Below, piece by piece: positions 1-6,445 of a stretch of DNA of 11,419 bases (position 1 is its first letter; each line of letters starts with the position of its first letter). Origin of the DNA: JADJQU01 sp035490315 (GTDB lineage: Bacteria; Planctomycetota; UBA1135; GCA-002686595); the NCBI GenBank assembly GCA_035490315.1, contig DATHET010000263.1:1-11419 (forward strand), read 5' to 3'. A model generated the notes under the pieces. It worked only from the letters and a program-made list of their open reading frames with translations. It did not search any database and had not been told where the DNA came from. The translations under genes and the position numbers were made by a program.

Positions 1-1573
1 CGCTCTTGGAATCCTGCTCGGTCGTCAAGCCACCGATGACGGCGGTCTGACCGGAACCCAGGAGCATCGTGGTGACGATCGTCGAGCTGCGCGTGCGCGG
101 CAAGGCGATCGTGCCTTCGAGGCCCGAGGCGCCGACCGTGAACACGTCGAAGCCCGCGGGAGACAGGGCGCTCGCGCCCGATCCACCCGAGAGACTGGTT
201 TCCTTCGGGATCACGTCCATCGTCATGTTGTTCGTGCCCGGGATGACGTGCGGCACGATCAGGAGCTGGAAGCCGACGTCGACCGGAGAGCCCTGGGCTT
301 CCGAGAGCGACAATTGCAAACCACCGGCTTGTCCCTGCTCGGACTTGGCCTCGGCGTAGCGGATCGTTTCGCCGACGAAGATCGTGGCTTCATGTCCGTC
401 GAGGGCGATCAGCTTGGGAGCTTGGATCACTTCCGACTTGGTGTCGCGCTGCAGCATCTTCAGCGTGGCCGCGACGCCGGTGAACGACAGCTTGCCGAAC
501 ACCGTGTCGGGGATGATCGTGTTGCCCGCGTTCAAGGCCGGGTCCGCGAAGGGACCGTGCTTGCTCGGGTTGGCGATGATGAAGTCTTCCCAGCCGGAGT
601 TGCCCAGGCCGAAAGGCAGGGTGATCGGGATCGCTCCGCCCGAGATCTCGACGCGCGGCCCGGCATCGCCGTAGTCCACGCCGAGGTCGAGCAGGTCGGT
701 GTTGAGCGTCGAGACGAATTTCACGTCGCAGAAGACCTGGCTCGGCTCGATGTCGAGACGCGCCAGCATGTCCTGGATCTGGTCGTGGATCTGCGCCGTG
801 TCGCGCACGATGATCACGTTCTGCGACTCGATGTAATCGAGCTCGCCGCCCTGAGAGAGGGCTTTCTGCAGCGCCTTCAAGACCGTGAAGGTCAGCGCGA
901 TGTCCTTGGTCGCCGCGCCTCCGCCCTGGATGGCGATCGGCTGCAGGAACTCGGACTTGATCAGCGGCTTGTAGATGCTCTTCGGACGCATGTAGCGCAG
1001 CTGGTAGCTCTTCGTGACCATCTGCGATTGCAGCGAAGCGGGGTCGACCACGCGCAGGATGCCGCGGTTTTCCTCGACGACCACGTAGCCCAGCGTCTTG
1101 ACCGCGACGTCGAGCGCATCGCGCCAGGGCACGTTCTTCAAGTGCATCGAGATCGTGCCCTTGACGTCCGGCGAGACCATGATGTTCGCGTTGCCGAACT
1201 TGCCGATCAGACCGATCACGTCGGTGATGTCAGCGTTGGTGGCCTCGTAGGTGAAGGGCAGAGGCTTGACCACCATCAGGATGCCGCCAGTGCGCTCCTC
1301 GACCACGCAGCCGGCTTGCTCGGCGGCGATGTCGAGCGCGTCCCGCCAGGGAACGTCGGTGAGCTCGAGCGTGATCTCCTTGTCGGCGTCCGGTGCGACG
1401 ACGATGTTCGTGCGCGACTGATCGCGCAGGAACTGAGCCACATCGGAGAGCTTCTTCTGATCGACGCGAAGGTTGATCCGGGCATCCTTGCCCGTAGTTC
1501 CCTGCGCGAAGACTGAAGGCGCGAACGCCATCAGGAGCGCACACACGGACCACATCATTTTCGTTGCTTTCAT
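1..1573 (-). CDS. pilQ: Type IV pilus secretin PilQ (C-terminus cut off by window edge)
   Basis: This is an outer-membrane secretin, the channel through which the pilus leaves the cell. The frame is open for 524 codons from ATG at 1573 to the window edge, so the end of the protein is missing. Residues 1-23 are a signal peptide ending VFA before Gln24. Residues about 33-180 are two tandem STN/N0-like domains with an exact 74-residue period: VPWRDALD recurs at 74-81 and 148-155. An N1-like region and a linker follow. The barrel region starts near residue 350 and includes KLSFTGVAATLK, a QAPKLIALDGHEATIFVGE stretch and, near residue 510, GQTAVIGGL, the late secretin signature. The start is supported by AGGAG four bases upstream. 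It is the last gene of the pilMNO-pilQ operon, 46 bases after pilO. A general GspD-type secretin is the alternative, but the pilMNO context favours PilQ. Confidence 0.93.
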   Translation of the reverse strand, partial: MKATKMMWSVCALLMAFAPSVFAQGTTGKDARINLRVDQKKLSDVAQFLRDQSRTNIVVAPDADKEITLELTDVPWRDALDIAAEQAGCVVEERTGGILMVVKPLPFTYEATNADITDVIGLIGKFGNANIMVSPDVKGTISMHLKNVPWRDALDVAVKTLGYVVVEENRGILRVVDPASLQSQMVTKSYQLRYMRPKSIYKPLIKSEFLQPIAIQGGGAATKDIALTFTVLKALQKALSQGGELDYIESQNVIIVRDTAQIHDQIQDMLARLDIEPSQVFCDVKFVSTLNTDLLDLGVDYGDAGPRVEISGGAIPITLPFGLGNSGWEDFIIANPSKHGPFADPALNAGNTIIPDTVFGKLSFTGVAATLKMLQRDTKSEVIQAPKLIALDGHEATIFVGETIRYAEAKSEQGQAGGLQLSLSEAQGSPVDVGFQLLIVPHVIPGTNNMTMDVIPKETSLSGGSGASALSPAGFDVFTVGASGLEGTIALPRTRSSTIVTTMLLGSGQTAVIGGLTTEQDSKS

Positions 1574-1577
1574 GACA

Positions 1578-1599
1578 CTCCTGCCCAGACCAACCTGGG
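1578..1599 (-). promoter_or_regulatory. pilQ ribosome binding site with adjacent small hairpin
   Basis: On the minus strand AGGAG (1578-1582) lies four bases before the pilQ ATG. Directly upstream, CCCAG (1595-1599) and CTGGG (1584-1588) can pair around a six-base loop. The hairpin ends one base before the Shine-Dalgarno sequence. It could tune secretin translation or protect the downstream message, but a five-pair stem can occur by chance. The rest of the 46-base pilO-pilQ gap shows no promoter that I recognise. Confidence 0.4.
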
Positions 1600-1619
1600 A
1601 CTCTGTTGAGACCAAATTC

Positions 1620-3020
1620 CTAATACCTGCGCTCGAGGATCATCCCGCGGAACAGGAACTCGATCGCCCCGGGCTTGATGGCGCGGACGACCAGCTCTTT
1701 TCCGAGGAGATCGCCCTCGCTAACCGTTGAATCGTTGATCAAGGCGACGGGAGTCATCCCTTCGCCGATCGCAACACCTTTGATGACCATCGGGATCTTC
1801 TCGAAGTCCGAGAGGTCCTTGGCTTGCACGTCGAGGCGTCGCAGCTCGTCGACGAGCGGCTTGCGCAGCGGATCGGCATCCGCCAGGGCCAGCCGGCTCT
1901 CGACCGTGTCGAACGCGGTCTGTGCCATCGTGTACTCGCCGTGCTCGACGTTGGCGCGCATCGAGTGCACCAGCTCGGTCAGCGATTCCTTGGTCGGGCC
2001 TTCGTTGCCCTGGATGTCGCTCATCGCCTGGCGGATGGCGTTGACCGGGGTCACGACTTCGTTGTGCAGGCGGCGATCGCTGGGGACGTAGCGGATCTGG
2101 CCTTCCTCGAGCGTGCGGCGCACGTCTTCCTCGAGCTTGGCCAGCGATTCCTCGAGCTCGGCGCGGATCGTCATCTCGCTGATCAGCGTTCCGGCGGTCT
2201 TCACGCCCTCCCACAGGCCGGTGACGCTCTGCGTGCGCATCACCAGGTCGTCGACGATGCGGATCTGCTCGTCGACCGACAGCGAGGACTCGGTCTCGGT
2301 GTGAGCGGGCACGCGCGGGTCGACCCACGGGTCGCGGCGGCCGCGCTGACCGCGGTAGATGTAGGAGGAGACCTGCAGCGCCTGGCGGCGGCGGTTGATC
2401 TCGCCCAAGAGCAATTCACGCTTGCGCGCGTAGCCGTCGAGCTTGAGCGGCGGCGGGCCGTTCTGCGGACGGTAGACGTAGGTCTCGACGTCGAGGGTGA
2501 TGCGGTGGCGCGGCACGCCCGTGTCCTGCACCTGACGGCGAGCGGCGGAAGTCAGCTTGAATTCCGGCACGCGCATGAAGCGCGAGTGGCTCTCGATCTT
2601 GTCGATGAACGACAGGAGCTGGAACGCATCGGCTTCGATGTTGAGCGTGTAGCCGACCTTGTCGAAGTCGGTCTTTTCCTTCTTGCCGACGTCGCCGGCC
2701 TTCTTCTTGAGCCCGGTGATCTGCACCCCGGCCTCGTCCTTGAAGTGCGACAGGTCGCGCACGAGGTTGTTGACGTCCTGCTCGTCGGGCAGGATCTCCT
2801 TGATCACCTCGTCGGTCTCGCGCAGCACGATCACTTCGCGCTCGAGCGCACCGGTTCCGGTCAAGACCTTGCGCGAGCCCTCGATCTCGACGCGCAGCGA
2901 CGCGACCTTGGCGCGCGACTCGTCGATCGACTTGTACTCGAAGTACACCAGCACGCCGATGCCGATCGCGGCGGTCGTGCCCAGCCCGCAGAGCCAGGCG
3001 AATACGCGTTTCTCGCTCAT
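1620..3020 (-). CDS. pilO: PilO-like pilus alignment protein with extra helical domain and PilP-like C-terminus
   Basis: The predicted protein has 466 residues, more than twice the usual PilO length of about 200. Residues 1-5 are cytoplasmic, 6-27 are a single membrane helix (VFAWLCGLGTTAAIGIGVLV), and 28-80 look like a coiled coil. Residues about 85-185 resemble the ferredoxin-like periplasmic fold of PilO. Residues about 190-405 are a mostly charged helical stretch that I cannot assign. Residues 411-466 (IKGVAIGEGMTPVALINDS onward, then EGDLLGKELVVRAI) resemble the beta domain of PilP/GspC-type proteins, which contacts the secretin. No separate pilP lies before pilQ, which supports a PilO-PilP fusion. 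The start ATG overlaps the pilN stop as ATGA, with GGAAGG about nine bases upstream. An open frame extends further upstream, but its translation there is out-of-frame pilN sequence and is not used. PilO and PilN normally form an inner-membrane heterodimer. Confidence 0.85.
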   Translation of the reverse strand: MSEKRVFAWLCGLGTTAAIGIGVLVYFEYKSIDESRAKVASLRVEIEGSRKVLTGTGALEREVIVLRETDEVIKEILPDEQDVNNLVRDLSHFKDEAGVQITGLKKKAGDVGKKEKTDFDKVGYTLNIEADAFQLLSFIDKIESHSRFMRVPEFKLTSAARRQVQDTGVPRHRITLDVETYVYRPQNGPPPLKLDGYARKRELLLGEINRRRQALQVSSYIYRGQRGRRDPWVDPRVPAHTETESSLSVDEQIRIVDDLVMRTQSVTGLWEGVKTAGTLISEMTIRAELEESLAKLEEDVRRTLEEGQIRYVPSDRRLHNEVVTPVNAIRQAMSDIQGNEGPTKESLTELVHSMRANVEHGEYTMAQTAFDTVESRLALADADPLRKPLVDELRRLDVQAKDLSDFEKIPMVIKGVAIGEGMTPVALINDSTVSEGDLLGKELVVRAIKPGAIEFLFRGMILERRY

Positions 3021-3727
3021 TGCTTCGCACCTTCCGCGGGGGTCGCGGCCTTCGCGGGATCCGTGGCGGGCGCAGCCGGCTTGGGCGCCGCCTTCTTGAC
3101 GATCTGGTCTTCCTTGAGCTTGAGCTGCAGCGAGACCGGGAAGGCCCAGACGACTGCGGGGACGAGCTCCTTGTCGACCAGGGTCTGAGTTCCCTCGGGC
3201 GGCGCGGGCGCGTCGAAGTCCTGGATGAACGGCGAGCGCTCGAGGTCCTCGAGGAAGTTGGCGACCTGGCCGAAGTCGCTGGAACCGGAGTGTCCCGCGG
3301 CCTTGACCGTGCCCGCCGACTTGGTGCGCTGGTCGATGCGCTGACTGATCGAGAGATCGTCGAGCCACACGAAGTGCCTGCGACCCTCGCCGCCGTCGTT
3401 GATCACGTCGACCAGCTCGTCGACCTTGCGCGTCCAGCCGATGCGGCTCTTGGTGATCGCGGCCAGTGCCGATTCGCGCGTGGCGAAACGCAGGCGCTCG
3501 CTCTCGAGCCCGCGGTGGAAATTGACTTGAGGCGTCAGGCCGTCCGCTTCGGTCTGCAGCACGGCGCGCTCGCTCTCGATCTCGGCTTGGATGCCGAAAG
3601 CGAGGAAGCCCCACCACGCGAACAGTCCAGCGTTCACGCCGACGACACCGGCAACGGTGAGCATCAGCTTGAACGGCGTGCGGCTCTTCCGCCGGTATTC
3701 TTCGGGGAGAAGATTGATGCGAATCAT
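3017..3727 (-). CDS. pilN: Type IV pilus assembly protein PilN
   Basis: The protein has 236 residues and is anchored in the inner membrane. It begins with MIRINLLPEEYRRK; INLLP is the conserved cytoplasmic motif by which PilN docks into PilM. One membrane helix covers residues about 19-44 (FKLMLTVAGVVGVNAGLFAW). A periplasmic coiled-coil segment follows, then a ferredoxin-like domain. The C-terminal roughly 25 residues are rich in Ala, Pro and Lys and probably disordered; this tail is longer than in typical PilN. The ATG overlaps the pilM stop as ATGA (3724-3727), and its own TGA overlaps the pilO ATG in the same way, so translational coupling across all three genes is likely. GAGGG lies ten bases before the start. 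Confidence 0.93.
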   Translation of the reverse strand: MIRINLLPEEYRRKSRTPFKLMLTVAGVVGVNAGLFAWWGFLAFGIQAEIESERAVLQTEADGLTPQVNFHRGLESERLRFATRESALAAITKSRIGWTRKVDELVDVINDGGEGRRHFVWLDDLSISQRIDQRTKSAGTVKAAGHSGSSDFGQVANFLEDLERSPFIQDFDAPAPPEGTQTLVDKELVPAVVWAFPVSLQLKLKEDQIVKKAAPKPAAPATDPAKAATPAEGAKQ

Positions 3728-4791
3728 GCTGTTCGAACCCTCGAGGCGAGGCCGACGGCGACCACCAGGGACGGTGCCCAGGCTTCCAGTTCTTCCACGT
3801 CGACCCGATCGACCGCGATGCGCAGACCCTCGAGCGGGTTCCAGGTGCGCGTCGTGCGGGCCGTGGCTTGTTCGATGTAGCTCTGAGCGCCGGGCGCGAG
3901 CACGCCGCCGCCGGAGAGCAGGAGTTCCTCCACGCGCAGACCCTCGTGGTGCTCGACGTAGTCGAGGCTCAATGAGATCTCGCTGGTCAGGTCCTCGAGC
4001 ACGGGCTGGATCGCGCGCGTGACCTCGACTTCCTGGGTTTGCGGGTTGCGCTTGATCGCTTCGGCTTCGAAGACCTCGACGCCCAGACGGCGCGCGACGG
4101 CCTGCGTCATGTCGTGGCCGCCGATGCCGATCTCGCGGCTGAAGCAGGTTTCGCCGCCGCACAGGACGTTGATCGAAGTGCGCGTGGCGCCGACGTCGAC
4201 GAGCGCGATGGCGCGTTCCTCGCCGGGAGTCGGTTCCTTCTGTTCCAGCTCGTCGTCGGGCAGGCCGCACAGCTCCCAGGCGTTGGCGAGAGCGAAGGCG
4301 TCGACGTCGATCGCGACGGTGGTGAGGCCTTGAGCGCTGACCTGCTTGACCTGCTCCTCGAGCGTCTGCGTCTTGCAGGCGACCAAGAGCACCGACATCG
4401 AGTCGTCAGGCGTGGCGCCTTCGTCGCCGCTCTTCTGCGTGCGGCGCTTGAGCGGCTGGCAGTCGAGCGTGGTCTCGTCGAGCTCGAACGGGACGTAGCG
4501 GTCGGCCTCCATCCGGATCGCTTGGCGCAACTCGGAGTCCGACATCTTCGGCATGTTCACGTAGCGCACGACCACGTTCTGGCCCGAGACGCTGGTGACG
4601 ACCTGCTTGGAGCGGAAGCGCCCCTGCTTGAAGATCTCCTCCAGCGCGGCGGCACGGTCGCCACCCGGCGGGATCTCGACGCGCGCAAAGCCGGTGATGA
4701 CCGGCTCAGGGCCTTCGAGGGTGATTTCGATGGCCTTGACGACCTGACTACCCAGGTCCAGACCCACGACGCTCTTGGTTCGACGGAACAA
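3724..4791 (-). CDS. pilM: Type IV pilus assembly ATPase-fold protein PilM
   Basis: The protein has 355 residues, the usual PilM length. PilM is a cytoplasmic actin/FtsA-like protein that binds nucleotide and the PilN tail and links the pilus motor to the alignment complex. The phosphate-1 motif is visible as VVGLDLGSQVVKAIEI near residue 9, the phosphate-2 motif as IALVDVGATRTSINVL near residue 195, and the adenosine motif as LLLSGGGVLAPG near residue 295. VNMPKMSDSELRQAIRMEA (residues 79-97) is typical of the PilM 1C region. The start is TTG at 4791: AGGGG lies six bases upstream and no ATG fits the N-terminus. It is the first gene of the pil operon, 124 bases after the HPr gene. Its ribosome binding site lies in a possible hairpin (see 4798-4810). 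Confidence 0.94.
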   Translation of the reverse strand: MFRRTKSVVGLDLGSQVVKAIEITLEGPEPVITGFARVEIPPGGDRAAALEEIFKQGRFRSKQVVTSVSGQNVVVRYVNMPKMSDSELRQAIRMEADRYVPFELDETTLDCQPLKRRTQKSGDEGATPDDSMSVLLVACKTQTLEEQVKQVSAQGLTTVAIDVDAFALANAWELCGLPDDELEQKEPTPGEERAIALVDVGATRTSINVLCGGETCFSREIGIGGHDMTQAVARRLGVEVFEAEAIKRNPQTQEVEVTRAIQPVLEDLTSEISLSLDYVEHHEGLRVEELLLSGGGVLAPGAQSYIEQATARTTRTWNPLEGLRIAVDRVDVEELEAWAPSLVVAVGLASRVRTA

Positions 4792-4797
4792 GCCGCA

Positions 4798-4810
4798 CCC
4801 CTGAGAAGGG
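4798..4810 (-). promoter_or_regulatory. pilM Shine-Dalgarno sequence inside a small hairpin
   Basis: On the minus strand CCCT (4807-4810) and AGGG (4799-4802) can pair around a TCTC loop. The AGGG arm is part of AGGGG (4798-4802), the best ribosome binding site for the TTG start of pilM. Four Watson-Crick pairs plus a possible G-U pair would hide most of the site. Together with the weak TTG start this suggests low or regulated translation of the first operon gene. The pairing is seen in the sequence; the regulatory role is inference. Confidence 0.4.
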
Positions 4811-4822
4811 AACAGGTTTCGC

Positions 4823-4861
4823 GGCCCCCGCCTCCGTTCTGCGGATTTGCGGGCTACGGCC
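4823..4861 (-). promoter_or_regulatory. Compound hairpin in the pilM leader, class unknown
   Basis: Read on the minus strand, three nested stems can form. GGCC (4858-4861) pairs with GGCC (4823-4826), CCCGC (4849-4853) with GCGGG (4827-4831), and TCCG (4842-4845) with CGGA (4833-4836), closing a CAGAA loop. This gives thirteen pairs in 39 bases. No U-run follows, so it is not a standard intrinsic terminator of the HPr gene. It lies 31 bases before the pilM start and fits a structured 5' leader. I could not match it to a known riboswitch consensus. The remainder of the 4792-4915 gap shows no promoter that I recognise. Confidence 0.35.
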
Positions 4862-4915
4862 CCGAGGAATCTCCCCAGTGGCGGCTAGGCTTTCGGTAGC
4901 TCGTGTGGCCGGGGT

Positions 4916-5200
4916 TTAGTCGCTCTCTTGAAATCCGGCTTCGACCAGTCCCACTAGTGAACGCACCACGTCCTGAGCCTGTGCGCCGCGGGCGCTGAAC
5001 TCCAGGACGCAGCCGTGGCCCGCGGAGAGGGTCATCAGCTCCAGGATGCTCTTGCCGTCGGCGACGCGGCCCTCGCAGGTGACCTCGACCTCGCCCGCGT
5101 AGGCAAGGGCGATGCGCGCGATCGAGTGGCACGGCCGCGCGTGCATGCCGCGCGAGTTGACGATCACGGCGCGGCCGCTGGCTTGGATCGGATCCTGCAC
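4916..5200 (-). CDS. ptsH: HPr-family phosphocarrier protein (NPr/PtsH-like)
   Basis: With the GTG start at 5200 the protein has 94 residues, close to the HPr norm of 85-90. HPr accepts a phosphate from enzyme I on a histidine and passes it to EIIA. The active site reads GMHARP, with His20. The second conserved site reads DGKSI, with Ser51. The 31-residue spacing equals that of His15 and Ser46 in classical HPr, so both phosphorylation sites are present. The C-terminal helix (AQDVVRSLVGLVEAGF) is typical. The start is uncertain: no good Shine-Dalgarno sequence precedes the GTG, and a CTG at 5263 overlapping the ptsN stop would add 21 residues. The frame stays open further upstream across ptsN, but that part is not HPr sequence. 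It follows ptsN in the same direction. The context suggests a regulatory nitrogen-type PTS; no enzyme I or HPr kinase gene is in the window. Confidence 0.9.
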   Translation of the reverse strand: MQDPIQASGRAVIVNSRGMHARPCHSIARIALAYAGEVEVTCEGRVADGKSILELMTLSAGHGCVLEFSARGAQAQDVVRSLVGLVEAGFQESD

Positions 5201-5259
5201 CCTGGAAGAAATTTCCGCTTGAGCTGGCGTGGACTCGGGGCTCGCGAAGGGCGGCTGGC

Positions 5260-5763
5260 TCAGGCTTGAGCCGCTTCCTCGAGCAGCTCGAGCAGCTCCG
5301 CCTTGGTCTGGGCCGCCAGCGCGAAGCGGCGGAAGTCCTTGGCGCGGGCGAGGGTCGCGATCCATTGCATCAGCTCGAGGTGGCGGCGCGGATCGTGCAG
5401 CTCGCTGGCCGCCGCGGGACGCACCACCACGAAGAACAGGTGCGCGGGCTCGCCGTCGACCGAAGCCCACTCGACTCCGCCCTTGTGGACCGCGAAAGCC
5501 AGGGCGGTCTTCTCCAGGCCGGCGAGCTTGACGTGCGGAATGGCCACCGCGGCGCCCAGACCGGTGGAAGCGATGCGCTCGCGCTCCAGAAAAGCCGTCT
5601 CCAAGGCAGCTTTCAAGCGCGCCGGCACCTGACCGGAGGCGATCAGCAGGCCCGCGAGCTCGGCGAGCGTGGCTTCCTTGCTGGCAGCCTCCAGCGAAAC
5701 GCTGCAGGCCTTGGACTTGAATTGTCTGGCGAAACCGACGGCGGCGCGTTCAGGGCTGAGCAT
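5260..5763 (-). CDS. ptsN: PTS EIIA domain protein, nitrogen-regulatory type (PtsN-like)
   Basis: The protein has 167 residues, a single EIIA type-2 (fructose/mannitol/Ntr) domain. The signature is ERERIASTGLGAAVAIPHVK at residues 60-79; His77 is the expected phosphorylation site. The N-terminal ASKEATLAELAGLL and the later HLELMQWIATLAR segment also fit the family. There is no fused transporter domain, so a regulatory role like EIIA-Ntr is more likely than sugar uptake. Its place downstream of rpoN and hpf and upstream of an HPr gene matches the nitrogen-PTS locus known from Proteobacteria. The ATG at 5763 has only a weak Shine-Dalgarno sequence. A perfect five-pair hairpin (GCGCA/TGCGC, 5793-5806) lies 29 bases upstream of the start. 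The first roughly ten residues are less family-like, so a slightly later start is possible. Confidence 0.9.
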   Translation of the reverse strand: MLSPERAAVGFARQFKSKACSVSLEAASKEATLAELAGLLIASGQVPARLKAALETAFLERERIASTGLGAAVAIPHVKLAGLEKTALAFAVHKGGVEWASVDGEPAHLFFVVVRPAAASELHDPRRHLELMQWIATLARAKDFRRFALAAQTKAELLELLEEAAQA

Positions 5764-5828
5764 CGTGTGAAGTTACCACGATTCCGTCTTTAGCGCACGG
5801 TTGCGCGGCCCTGGCGCGCGCTGCTCAG

Positions 5829-5920
5829 GAGCCCGTTGAAATAGTCGCCGTAGCGAGGCAGAGCGCGGGAAGGCGAGACGTGGAGCGCGAAGCCGAGTAG
5901 GCGACTATTTCGACGGGCTC
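5829..5920. repeat. 92-bp inverted-repeat element between hpf and ptsN
   Basis: Arms of 21 bases lie at 5829-5849 (starting GAGCCCGTTGAAATAG) and 5900-5920 (ending CTATTTCGACGGGCTC). They are complementary at 20 of 21 positions. The 50-base spacer carries an internal imperfect direct repeat: GAGCGCGGGAAGGCGAG at 5861-5877 and GAGCGCGAAGCCGAG at 5883-5897. The right arm ends inside the hpf stop codon. The T/A-rich core of the arms (AAATAG) differs from the GC-rich surroundings. It could be a dispersed palindromic repeat, a small non-autonomous mobile element, or a long hairpin that stabilises or ends the hpf message. There is no obvious target-site duplication or terminator U-run. Confidence 0.75.
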
Positions 5921-6237
5921 TAGGTTTCCTCGCGCTTGGAGCGCCGGTGGCGCTGCACCAGGCGTTGCTTGTGACGGGTGAGCAGGCTCTTCATGCGCTG
6001 CAGCGCGTCCTCGAGCGCCTCGGCCTGGCTGTCTGCTTTCGAATCGACCACCAGAGTCGCTCCATGACCGACGTGCACCACGATCTCGACGCGGTGCGAA
6101 TCGTGCACGCGCTCGAGCACCGCGCGCAGCGATTCGATGCGCTCGAAGTATTTCGCGAGCTGCTGCAGTTTTTGCTCGACGGAATCGCGCAGGCTGCCCG
6201 GGTAAGCGCGGTGCGGATCGGAAACGAGCGTTTTCAT
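5920..6237 (-). CDS. hpf: Ribosome hibernation promoting factor, short form
   Basis: The protein has 105 residues and belongs to the HPF/YfiA (RaiA) family, which binds the decoding centre of the 30S subunit and silences ribosomes in stationary phase. Family features are the helix RDSVEQKLQQLAKYFERIES (residues 17-36), the central beta strands with RVEIVVHVGHGATLVVDSKA, and the second helix ALEDALQRMKSLLTRHKQRL with a basic tail. There is no C-terminal dimerisation domain, so it is the short type rather than long HPF. The ATG at 6237 is preceded by GAGG at a six-base distance. The stop TAG shares its last base with the inverted repeat at 5829-5920. It sits between truA and ptsN, as hpf sits next to ptsN in Proteobacteria. 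A 231-base gap upstream suggests its own promoter. Confidence 0.9.
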   Translation of the reverse strand: MKTLVSDPHRAYPGSLRDSVEQKLQQLAKYFERIESLRAVLERVHDSHRVEIVVHVGHGATLVVDSKADSQAEALEDALQRMKSLLTRHKQRLVQRHRRSKREET

Positions 6238-6290
6238 GGTGAACCTCGATGTCAGGAGCGCGGAAGTGCGGAAAACGAGCGGAAAACTTG

Positions 6291-6336
6291 GCTGCGGTCC
6301 GCCGTGCGAATGTCGCAGCGGCGCGCGGGTCGCGCC
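6291..6336 (-). promoter_or_regulatory. Two abutting hairpins in the hpf leader
   Basis: On the minus strand GGCGCG (6331-6336) pairs perfectly with CGCGCC (6320-6325) around a five-base loop. Immediately after, GCTGCG (6314-6319) pairs with CGCAGC (6291-6296) around a 17-base loop. The two stems have no base between them and could stack. Four bases further on is TTTT (6283-6286), and a second TTTT lies 11 bases later. This could be a leader structure or a weak attenuator before hpf. High GC makes such stems common, so the call is tentative. The rest of the 6238-6468 gap holds the near-palindrome ATACCTGGGTAT and otherwise nothing I can name. Confidence 0.3.
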
Positions 6337-6445
6337 AGCGGCGAACGAACAGGATTGGGAGCTTGTGGGCTCAACCGATCTCCACCTCTACGTTGGACCG
6401 GGAGCGCCCAGTCGTCAATACCCAGGTATCGCGGAGCGCCGGCTC

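Noticed and set aside
248..1516. Long plus-strand open frame (422 codons) opposite the secretin gene; similar long plus-strand frames at 1824-3188, 5947-7374 and 7284-9095
   Set aside because: They lie antisense to well-identified genes, have Arg/Asp/Leu/Val-rich low-information sequence, no recognisable domain and no convincing start. They are by-products of the third-codon-position GC bias on the other strand.
1574..1619. A separate small pilP gene between pilO and pilQ
   Set aside because: Only 46 bases separate the two genes; there is no room for one.
3021..3617. N-terminal extension of about 199 codons ahead of the PilO start; similar extensions ahead of pilN, ebfC, truA and HPr
   Set aside because: Each extension is another gene read out of frame. 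The real starts are fixed by ATGA overlaps, ribosome binding sites or family N-termini.
4823..4861. Intrinsic terminator after the HPr gene
   Set aside because: The hairpin is stable but is not followed by a U-run on the transcribed strand.
4792..4915. GEMM (c-di-GMP-I) or cobalamin riboswitch in the pilM leader
   Set aside because: Some fragments look alike (CGCAAA, GCCACTGGG), but the ordered conserved cores and receptor elements of these classes are not present.
6390..6418. Sigma-70-type promoter with TTGACG and CAACGT at 17-base spacing upstream of hpf
   Set aside because: The -35 box is good, but the -10 box matches TATAAT at only two positions, too weak to report as a feature.
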